The translations under genes were made by a program, and so were the position numbers. From Helicobacter anseris (lineage in GTDB: Bacteria; Campylobacterota; Campylobacteria; Campylobacterales; Helicobacteraceae), in assembly GCF_003364335.1 (NCBI RefSeq), contig NZ_NXLX01000002.1:62001-126000 (forward strand): a DNA stretch of 64,000 bases, read 5' to 3'. The notes under the pieces are model-generated. The model was not told the DNA's origin. It was given only the letters and a program-made list of their open reading frames with translations, and ran no database searches. Position 1 is the stretch's first letter; every line of letters begins with the position of its first letter. This document shows, piece by piece, positions 1 to 11,100 of the stretch.

Positions 1-2142
1 TAAAGCATTAATATCTCCAGTAATTTCATTATCAGTCCCTCCAGCAGTATTATCTGTGATGGTATTTTTAGAGTTAGTATTATCACTTGCAAGAATTGCA
101 ATGTTTGTGCTATTTATTTTGATTATACTTGAGTTTTCCAGTGTAATAGCATTACTGCTAGAACCATCACCCTTGGCTTGGATAAGAGTGCTTTCTAGCA
201 CTCCACCTGTTGCATTGATAGTATTGTTTCCATTCTGTGCCTCAATGCTATTGCTTTTAAGCAGGGTGTTGATTGCTTTAATCTCATTTCTTCCATTATT
301 TTGTGCAAGAATTTTTTGAGTAATCTCTAGGTTAGAAGCTGTTAATTCATTATTTCCAGAATCTGCAATAAGAGATCCTATAAGTTTAGAAGCACTTGTA
401 TTATCGCTGATAGTATTATTACCACCAGCATTAGCCAAAATATTGCCTTTTAAAGCAGAACCTTCAAAGGTAATGGTATTTTTTCCACTAGCATTTGCGA
501 TAATATCACTTGAAGAATTTGAATCTTCTGTGCTTGTAATCGTAATAGTATTTTCTCCATTATCATTTGCGATAATTCCTTGAGAGATTGTTGCATTTTT
601 TAGAGTGATTGTATTAGAACCACTACTATCAGATTCTATACTACCGGTAATAGCAGTTTGTTTTGTATCATTACCAAGTTCTATAGCATTTGCCCCAGAA
701 ACTGTTGCAAGCATCTTGCCACTAACCCCTCCTCCATAAAGCTTGATATCATTATTACCACTTGAAGTTGCGGTAATATTGCCTGCAATTTGTGTTAGAT
801 AAAATTCTAAAATATTTTTTGAAGATGTATTTTGTGCGGTTATATCCCCTTTAATGGAACTTGTTTGAGAGCTTGTATCTTCACTAATTTTTATCGTATT
901 ATTGGCACCATCTGCAGTGATATTGCCTGTCATATTAAGAGATTTTAATGTGATATCATTGCTACTATTTGTAGAAGAGATAATATTCCCAGCAATATCC
1001 AAAGAATCAAGAGTGATGGTATTTGTAGCGCTACTTGAAGCTTCTATATTGCCATTCAAAGTGAGATTTTTTAAAGTGATGGCGTTTGTTCCAGAACTTG
1101 CAATAATATCCCCAAGAATTTTGTGATTTCCAGTACTATCACCACTAATTGTATTAGAACTTGAAGTATAAATTGCAGTATTAGTATTTGTTCCTTGATT
1201 TGTAAGATTTAAGGTAGCATTACCATTTAATGTAATACTATTTGTTCCACCAGTACTACTAGAAATAAATCCTGTGACAGAAGCATTACCACCTAATATA
1301 ATAATATTTGAAGAAGTAACTCCATTGCTTCCTTCAGCAATAATACTTACAAGTTTTCCACCATTGCTTAAAGTTATTGTATTTTTCCCACCATTACTAG
1401 CTTTAGTATCTCCCCCAACAATTAAAGAGCTTAAAGTAATAGTATTGCTTCCACTATCTTTAGCGATGATTCCTCCACTAATATTTCCAGCATCAGATGT
1501 ATTTCCGGTGATAGTATTAGATGAATTACTTCCACTTGCTAAAATACTTGAAGAATCCGTTGTGGTGATTGTAGTTTCAAGCCTTGCATTACCATTTAAT
1601 GTAATACTATTTGTTCCACTATTTTCACTAGCAATATAGCCTAAAATATTTGAATTTTCTTGAAGAGTAATAGTATTTGCACTACTATTTCCTTGAGCAA
1701 CTACACTTCCCTTCAAATCAAAGTTTTTTAGACTGTTGAGAGTGTTTTTTCCACCACTATTAGCATCAATATTTCCAGTTATAATGCTTCTTGGAGCATT
1801 GGTATTTCTAAAATCAGTAATCGTATTTGTTCCATTATTAGCAGAAATACCAGAAATATTTAAAAAACTATTGTTCCGTAGATTGATGGTATTTTTTCCA
1901 GAATTAGCAACACTAATACCGCCATTTTGCATAAAAGTATTATTAGTAAAGCTTACAGTAGTAGAATTTCCGCTCCCACTTGTATGAATATTACCATTGA
2001 TACTATCATTAGGATTTTGAGAATCTCCAATAATAACTTGTTTATCTTTTTCAGAGGTATTGTTTATGGGATCTGCAGCACTTGATATTTGTGGATAAAA
2101 AATAATAGCAACAGATGTGGCAATAAAAGTCTTTGTAATCAT
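1..2142 (-). CDS. Giant autotransporter-type repeat protein, N-terminal part only (runs off the window)
   Basis: The reading frame is open from an ATG at 2142 to the first base of the window, giving 714 codons without a stop, so the 3' end is outside. It begins with a signal peptide (MITKTFIATSVAIIFYPQIS, cleavage probably after SSA). The rest is a chain of short beta-helix-like repeats of the form G-x-N-T-I-T-L followed by a T-G-x-I-x-A strand, roughly every 20-25 residues and rich in Asn, Thr, Ser and Gly. Segments such as TGNHKI and GGKNTITL recur in the 3319-residue protein encoded 42 bases upstream on the same strand, so the two are tandem paralogs. No Shine-Dalgarno sequence and no terminator is visible in that gap, so co-transcription is possible. 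By analogy it should be a secreted or surface passenger; the beta-barrel is not in view. Confidence 0.85.
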   Translation of the reverse strand, partial: MITKTFIATSVAIIFYPQISSAADPINNTSEKDKQVIIGDSQNPNDSINGNIHTSGSGNSTTVSFTNNTFMQNGGISVANSGKNTINLRNNSFLNISGISANNGTNTITDFRNTNAPRSIITGNIDANSGGKNTLNSLKNFDLKGSVVAQGNSSANTITLQENSNILGYIASENSGTNSITLNGNARLETTITTTDSSSILASGSNSSNTITGNTSDAGNISGGIIAKDSGSNTITLSSLIVGGDTKASNGGKNTITLSNGGKLVSIIAEGSNGVTSSNIIILGGNASVTGFISSSTGGTNSITLNGNATLNLTNQGTNTNTAIYTSSSNTISGDSTGNHKILGDIIASSGTNAITLKNLTLNGNIEASSSATNTITLDSLDIAGNIISSTNSSNDITLKSLNMTGNITADGANNTIKISEDTSSQTSSIKGDITAQNTSSKNILEFYLTQIAGNITATSSGNNDIKLYGGGVSGKMLATVSGANAIELGNDTKQTAITGSIESDSSGSNTITLKNATISQGIIANDNGENTITITSTEDSNSSSDIIANASGKNTITFEGSALKGNILANAGGNNTISDNTSASKLIGSLIADSGNNELTASNLEITQKILAQNNGRNEIKAINTLLKSNSIEAQNGNNTINATGGVLESTLIQAKGDGSSSNAITLENSSIIKINSTNIAILASDNTNSKNTITDNTAGGTDNEITGDINAL

Positions 2143-2184
2143 ATAAAATAATGCAATATTATTTTTCACTCAAGCAACCAACTT

Positions 2185-5100
2185 TTATTTTTTAGCCTTA
2201 TTATTAATTTTATAGATTTCTGCATTTGCATTAGGACTTTTAATAAGACTTGCTTTAACTTTATTAATTTCTTCCTGTTTTGATTTTGCTTCAGAAATAT
2301 TCTTAAATGGACCTATAAAATAAATCGCCTTTCCATCCTCTTGGGTATGTATTCTATAATTATAACGATTAAGATAATTATTTAATCCAGCATTTGCTCT
2401 TGGGAGTTCAATAACTTCAAGATAAAAACCACTTTCTGGATTACATCCATTACACTTAATATTTGATACTTCAATATTTAATGTCTTAAAATCACTTTCT
2501 ATATTATCCTGTGTCTGTGCTTGAGAGCCGAAAGTTGCCTCACGCTTCATAGTTCCAAAACTATATCTTAAACCCAGATTTGCTGCATAGTTTTGATTGA
2601 TAGTTTTTCCTATAAATCCCATTTCCCCTTCAAGATATAATCTTAAATTTTTTGTTAAATAAGAATTGATTCCAAAATTTGCAATAAGCATTTGATTAAA
2701 ACCAATACTCTTAGAATCTGTAGCAATTTTTTCTACTTCAAGATTAATAGTCGCCGTATTATAATCTGCAATATAAGAAGTCCCTATTCTAAAATCTGTT
2801 TGATTTTTAGATGTTTTTAGTCTATAGCCAAAAATACCACCAGCTCTGCCTCTAAAAATATAAGAAGTATCTGTTTTTACATGTAATTGTGCTTCAATCT
2901 TGTCTGAATATTGCTGCAATACATCAGAACCACTCATATAAGCACCAATAAATTCACTTTGAGCTTCAAAGAAAAAACGATTTTGACTATCAAAATACGC
3001 ACGATATCCAATCTCTTGAGTGAGTGATATTGCTGTACTTTGCATATTTTTACTTAAGTCTTGAACTTGTGGTTTTGTATCAATATAATCATATTTAATT
3101 ATAGTGTCTGTATATAGTCCAGAATCTTTTACAAAAGAATAATATAAAGCCCCACTTAAAAGCTGAGAATGCATTTTCCATGCGCTAGATAGAAGCTCAT
3201 TAGCACTATAACCAAATGCAAAACCAATATATTGCATTCCGCCATTGATTGCTAGACCAAAATCATATCCTGTCTGTGTGCTTATATAGTTATTAGTTAC
3301 TTCAATACCTTGATTTTGAGTGATTTGTCCAAGATAAGTTCTTGCCCATAAACCATGATTATAGGCCTCATCTCGCACCTCACCTAATCTTTTATTAATA
3401 TTATTTGTATTTGCTAAAAATACCAAATAATTAACAGATAACATACTATAAGAATTTTTTGATTGCTCTGGATTAATCTTAGCACTATAACCTTTAATGT
3501 AATAATTATCTACTTGATTAGCTGATTGAGAGGTTTTGGTAATAGGAGACTTATCCTCTGTTTTTTTGATAAATTCTGTTGTCACAAGTAGATATCCTTG
3601 CTCTACGGTGGTTGGTTTTGAAATATCAAATGCAAATTTATCTTTTGCACCACTACCAACAGTCGCTACAAGAGTATTATTAACACTAAGATTTTCATCA
3701 TCTTGATAAATATAATTTACAGCATTCTGCAAACTCTCTGCTGTATAATAAGCTTGTAAAAAAGCACTTTTAGTTTCAGAACTAGAATCCACACCATTTA
3801 CTTTGATGATATCACTCTGTTTATTTGTTGTATCTGCATAAACTCTAAAAATTACATTATCTAAATTTGAAGCCTGTGCAATTGATAGAGTTGTGTGACT
3901 ACTTTTATCAATGCCATACTTTGTTGCATAACCACTTGTTGCAAGGTCAATAATAGTATTTTGTTGCACTAAAGTATCTTTTTGCATTTCATCTTCACTT
4001 AGAATCATATTGGAAGATTTTAAATTATTAATGCTTACGCCAGAGCTATCTGTTGGAATAATCATCCATTTTGAACCTTGAGTGATTTCTAAATTCAGTT
4101 TTCCATTTCCATTTGAATATAACGATGCTATAAGACTAGCATTTTCTTCAAGTTTTAAATTAATTTCATTAGCACCTGTTGCACCTTGACTTAGTTTTAA
4201 AAAATTTATATCCCCCACATAGCTACCAGCTATTGAATAATTTTCCTTATCTTGCATAAATACACGCGTAAAATTTGAAAAGAGTCTATCTATGGTTCTA
4301 AAGTCTTTAAAAATATCATTTGCCTTATTTGCATTAAGTGTAAGCATAATTCCATCACTATAAGCAGAAGCATTGATATCTTGCCCTATATCAGAACCGC
4401 TACTCTTACTTTGTGCAAATACAACTGTTGTGTTACCTCCATTATAAGATATATTTGCTTGTGCTGCACCCACTTGCTGAGCTATGATTTTATTGATGGC
4501 TTGATTGGTAGTTTCAACACTAAGCTTTAATGTGTCAGTAGTATTCTGTCCATTTTGTGCAAGTGTAAGAAAAAGTCTGTTTTCTGCACCATCCTTAGCA
4601 CTTATAAAAAAGTGATCCTTTTGCTCTATCAGATTAGTAAAGCTAAAATCATTGTAATTTAATGCATTAAGAGAATTGCCTCCTTGGGAAATAATGCTTT
4701 GGGTTTCTGTTATATTACCTTTTGTAAGATTTATGGCATTACTACCACCACTTTGAGCGATAACATTGCCACTCATGGAAGCTTTATCAAATTCAATAGT
4801 ATTTTTACCAGCATTTTTTGCAGTAATATCACCAGAGATTTTCAAAATCTTTCCACTGCTACTATCTTTGATTATATTGCTTGCACCATCTCCATTGGCT
4901 AAGATTGCATTATTACCACTCTCATCTTTCGTAATCAATGCCTCTGCATCTTTATTAAAAGTAATAGAGTTTTTAGAATCTGCTCCATTTGCAAAAATAG
5001 CACCAGTAAAACCTGCTTTTATAGGTGTGTTATTTCCATTTTGAATAGTTTTAAGTGTCCCTCCAATAGAAATAGTATTGCTTCCACTATTATTAGCACT

Positions 5101-8100
5101 TAAATTACCTGTAATATCTAATCCAATGAGACTAATTTCATTTTTTCCACCATTGTCTGATGTGATATTTCCTGTAATTGTGCTATTTTTGTAGGATTTT
5201 CCATTATCTGTGATTTTATTAATCGCATCATTTTTATTAGCATAAATGGCATTTTTATCATTATTTGCAATAAGAGCCATAGTCGAAAAATCAGAAAGAA
5301 CGATGCTGTTTGTAGATAAATCTCCATTTGCTGATATATATCCATCAGTCAAATTTAATAAATCAATCTGTTCTACAATATTACTACCTCCATTACTTGC
5401 AATAATATTTCCTTCAATCACATTTGCAGTATTGCTTTTACTATAAAGAGTATTTTTACTATCAAATCCACTTGCAATCAAAGCATCTTGATTGGCATTT
5501 TTGATACTAATACTACCAAAAACAGTATTTTGTGAATTTTCTTTAATAGAGATAGTATTTTGACCACCATCAGTAGCCTGTATCATACTGGCTTTAATAC
5601 TTGAATAACCCTGAAGAGTAAGGGTATTTTTACTATCTGGATTATTTGCAATGATATTGCCTGTAATTAGCATTTGATTATTTTGTGGAGTGGCATTAGG
5701 AGTAGTATTATTTATACTATCATTATTATAAGTTAAAATATTGCTTCCTCCATTATTTGCAACAATATTGCCTGTGATAGAATGACCACCTTGAGTAATA
5801 TCAATAGTATTGTTACCATTATCTGCAAGAATTGCTATACCATCCACTCCAGCAGTAACTTTAAGGGCATTTGCAGTGATATTTGTGCCATTATTTGTAA
5901 TTTTGATAGTATTTTTAGCACTATTTTCACTCGCTCCAATAAGGGTAGCTGTAATACTAAGATTGCTAACCTTATCTAGTGTATTGACACCACCATCTTT
6001 AGCAATAATATTGCCATTAACACTTCCTTTATTCCCAGAGATTGTATTGCTAGCTCCATCTCCATTTGCAAAGATACTAATTCCATTAGAATCACTTGCA
6101 AGATTAAAGGTTGAAGTGCCTTCAAAAGTTAGAGCATTTGTCGCATTAGTGTTTTGGGTAGCAGGGGTATCTGTTTCTTCTTGAGGAGCGATTGTGTTAT
6201 TTTCAACAATTGCTTGTAGATAAGAATTTGTTAAAGTAGAGCTATCAGAAAAAGTTAAAGCATTTGATACGCCACTTCCTTGAGCAAGGATAACGCCATT
6301 TGCGATAGATGAACTATCTTTAATTCCTATGGTATTACTCGCATCAGTATTTGTAGATCTAATAGAACCAGTGATTTGAATTTTGTTAAAAGTGTAATTG
6401 TTTTTTCCACCACTATCAGCAGTGATATTTCCATTTATCGTATGTTGATTTGAGGATTTATCCTCAATTTTGTTGATAGATTGAGCTCCTTGTGTGAAAA
6501 TTGCATCATTCCCAGAACCTACTTTTTGACCATCAGCATTGATAATCTGTGCTCCCTTAAGTTTCATTGTAGAATCAACATCTATACTCAAAGTATTGCT
6601 AGCGGCTTTTTCATTTGAAATTGCCACCATATAGCCATCATTTAGTGTGCTGGAAGCAAGGGTTAAAGTATTTGTAGAACTATCTACCAAAGCTTGGATA
6701 GAACCAGTCATATCTGCACTCTTTAGGGTTACCACATTAGTCGCATTATTTGCAACAATATTACCTTTGAGACTATTGCCATTTTGATTTTCTCCAAAGC
6801 TAATAGTATTTTTGCCTTCCTCGTTTGCAAGAATATCTCCTTGCATAGAAACATGCTTTAGAGTAATAGTGTTTTGGCCAGATCTTGCAAGGATATTCCC
6901 AATAATATTGCTTTTTTGAGCATTTGTTGTTTTATCATCTATAGTGTTTGAAGCACCTTTGCCATCTGCTAGAATAATAATATTATCTTGAGATTGCAGA
7001 GTAAGAGAAGAAGTGCCATTTAAAGTAATAGTATTGACTGCTGTGGACAATGGTGTTACAACAGGTGGAGTTACCTCACCTCCCCCTTCATTATTATTAC
7101 CATCATCTGCACCATCAGATACTTCCCCCTCTCTCATCTCTCCATTATTCTGAGTTCTTGCTACAATACTACCAGAGTTAAAGTTAGAAGCTCCATTGAT
7201 AGTAATAGTATTGCTAGCCTCACTTGAAGCTAGTGCTTGCAGGTTTCCGCTAAGTGTGGCATTAGTGGCATTAAGAGTATTTTTACCATCTTGGGCATTA
7301 ATATTTCCCGTGAATGTTGAAGTTTTTCCATTATTTGTATTTCCAAAGTTTAGAGTATTGCTACCAGAACTTTGAGCAATAATATCGCCATTCATTGTAA
7401 GTTGATAGAGTGAAATATTATTGCTACCACTATTGTCTGCTTGTAAGATTCCATTGATGATATGATTAGCTTGATTTGTAGCATTGGCTCCATTTGCAAT
7501 GATATTTTTCGCATTATTTCCAGTAGCATGGATAGCAAATCCTGTTTGCAAATCTGCTACAAGAGAAAGACTTGAGTTAGTGTCTGAAAAATTTATTGTA
7601 TTAGTAGAACCTCCTCCTTGAGCGATAATATACATATTACTGATACTAGAAGTATTGTTGAGTGTAATGGTATTTTTACCGCCATTATCACTATTGCTAT
7701 CAGCCAAAATATATTTAATTTCTTCACCACCGATTTTTGCACCACTAAAGTTAATTGTATTTACGCTAGAGCTAAACTTTGTAAGAGCACTAATATTGCC
7801 ATAAAAACTATTATCCGTGCCATTATTTCCAAAAGTAATTGTATTACCACCAGAGTTATCAGCAATAATATCTCCAGTCATAGAAATATGTTTTAAGGTA
7901 ATGGTGTTTTTACCATCATAATCACCTTTGATATTACCAATGATAGTATGTGTGCCTGTGCCATTATCTGTGATAGTATTTTTTGCACTCACACCATCTG
8001 CTAAAATAGCATTTGAATCATTATTGCTAATAAGATTTATAGAAGCATTGCCACTAAGAGTAATAGTATTGATTGTATTGCTGATGTTGGTTCCTGTCCT

Positions 8101-11100
8101 TGCTTCTTGCTTTGCTAATATAAAGGTATTGTGTATAGTAGAATTATTGCCAAGAGTGATGGTATTGCTTGTTTCTATTGTATTGTCTTGATTAGAGCTA
8201 GCGGTAATATTTCCTGTTGTATTTTCATTGATTTTTAGGGTTGTGATATTGATAGTATTTTGACCCATTTGATTTGCAAGAATATTACCAGATATTTGAT
8301 TTGTAGCAGTAGATGAACAGGTGATAGAATTGCTTGTATTATACCCACTTGCAGTAATTGCATTATTTTTAGCATCTCCTACAAGACTTATAGAAGAAGT
8401 ATTATTAAGTGTAATGATGTTTTTAGTTTCAGAAATTGTATTATTTTGTGTTTGAGATTCCTGAGAAGCCTCTATATAAGTATTGGTTATTGAACTTGTT
8501 TCATTTAGTATAATAGTATTACTTGTCTCTCTAGAACTAGCATTGCCTGCAGATGCTTTGATATATCCAGAATTACTATCAATATTCGTATTAGTAAGTG
8601 TTAGTTTATTTCTTCCTTTATCATTTGCAAAAATATTTCCGCTTATCGTGCTATTTTTTCCTGTTGCTCCTAAGGTAAGAACATTGACTCCACTAGTATC
8701 TGCGAAGATATCCCCACTAATAGCCACATTTTTTAAAGTGATATTATTTCCACCTTTTTGACTTGCATCTTGCGTGCTATCTTTGGCATAGATGTTTCCA
8801 TTGATAGTGCTTTGAGTATTGCCACTAGATTCATCTTTGATTTTATTGTAAGCTTGAAGTGTTTCTGAAAAAATAGCATCATTTCCTGTGCCAATCTGAT
8901 CCCCATTACTATCAGTAATTCTACCTCCTGCTAGCTGCAAAATAGCATTATTATTTAGAGTTATTGCATTGGTTGCTTTTTTTTCTGTATTTGTGCCTTG
9001 TGAGGCGATATATCCAGAAATATTCGCATTATTATTAAGATTAATAGTATTTATAGAATCTGCTGCACCTTGAGCATTGCTACTATCCGCTAGAATATTT
9101 CCAGTAATACCACTAGTATTTGTAGAGCCAAGTGTGATAGTATTGGTGCCATCATATGAAATAACATCTCCAGTGATTTGCAATGCTTGGACTTGTATCT
9201 CATTTTTACCTTTATTTTCTGCATAGATATTTCCAGTGATAGAGCCACTAGTATTTGTTGTAGTATTAATCTCTTTAAAAGTATTTGTAGCATCTGTTCC
9301 AACAGCTTGAAACGCATTAGTATTATTATTAGAAGCTATACTTACATTTGCACCATTATTAAGAGTTAAAACATTTCTACCAGCATCTCTAGCTATAAAA
9401 CTTCCTGATACACTAGCTTGAGCATTATTTTGAAAATCTACAGTATTTTCCCCATGACTTTGCGCTTGGAAATTCCCTGTGATATCGGCTGTTTTAAGAT
9501 CAAGTTTATTATTTCCAGCATTATAAGCACTAATTTCACCCGTAATAGTTAGATTATTCAAAGTGATAGTATTTTTTGCACCTGTTTTTGTATCTTGATG
9601 ATTGCTACCGCTATCAGCGACAATATCACCTTGAATACTATTGTTACCCGTAGTGCCTCCTGTGATGGAATTACTTGCATTAACTCCAGTTGCATAGATT
9701 GCATAGGCATCGCTTTGAAGTGCTATGGAAGAAGTATTATTTAGCGTTAGGGTATTTGTGGATGTTTCAGCTCCTGTATTATTTGAAGCATTTGCAGTGA
9801 TAGAACCATTTCTTAAAATAGAGTTATTATTCATTGTCACTTCATTCTTAGATCCATTGTCACTAGCACTTAGCGAACCTTCTAAGATTCCAGAACTTGT
9901 AGTATTTTCTCCCATCGTGATGGTATTTGTCCCACCACTTTGAGCAGTGATATTGCTAATAAGGGATTTTGTAGTATCAGTTGTTTTAATGGTGATGGTG
10001 TTTGTTCCAGCATTTTGTGCCAAGATACCTTGCGTGATAGTAGTATTTGCTAAATCAACAGTATTTTTTCCACCATCTGCGATAATAGAACCTGTAACAA
10101 GAGTTCTAGTTGCCGAATCATTTTTTTCTTTTATAGTATTATTACCATTTTTTTCTGCAGTGATATTACCAATCAATGAAGTGTGATTAGTAAAGGTAAT
10201 ATCATTTGTTCCTTGTGCATTGGCGATGATATTTGTGGTTATGATACCATTTTCTTTACCACCTAGTGTAATGGTATTTTTGGCACCAGTTCCACCAGCA
10301 GTGATGCCTTGAGTAATTGCAATATTTTTTAGCATGATAGTATTGGTGCCATTATCTTTTGCAGCAATGCTGCCTGTGATGGTAGATTGTTTGTCAAATG
10401 GATTGTTATCGGTAATTTCATTCTGACCATTTTTTTCTGCACTAATACTCCCTGTCATCTCCACAGATTGTATATCAATAGTATTTTTTCCGCCATTAGT
10501 GGCCGTAATATTAGATTTAATTATCCCTGTAAAGGTTTTATTGCCTAATGTGATAGTATTGCTAGCATTTGCTCCTTCAGCAAAAATCCCCCCTTCTACA
10601 TTTCCATTATTAAACTCTATACTATTGCTTCCATTGGCTTGAGCTTTGATATAGCCTGTTATATCAGCTTTAGTCCCTCCGTTACCCAAAACCAAAGTGT
10701 TTTTTCCTTGAGATTCCGCAGTGATATTGCCACCTACAGAGCTATCTTTTAAAGTAACTATATTCTCGCTATTTTTACCATTTGTCCCAGAAGCAATAAT
10801 GCTTCCCGTAATGGTGACATTTGTAAAATCAAGAATATTTTTTCCTCCATTTTTTGCTTCAATATTTCCAGTAATAGTGCTTTTATCAGTAGAACCAAAT
10901 TTACCAAGAGTGATAGTATTATTACCACTATCTGTGGTGACATCTCCTGTCATTGTGAGTTTTTCTAAAGTGATGGTATTTTTTCCATTGTTTTTTGCAG
11001 AGATATTTCCAGTGATTTTGTGATTTCCTGTGCTATTGCCACTGATAGTATTGCTACCATTGGAGCTAAATATAGCAGCAGAATCTGTATTGCTTCCTTT

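Noticed and set aside
8977-8984. A run of eight A (coding strand) in the giant autotransporter as a phase-variation switch
   Set aside because: It is short, mid-gene, in frame, and similar runs occur elsewhere in this AT-rich DNA; nothing shows slippage.
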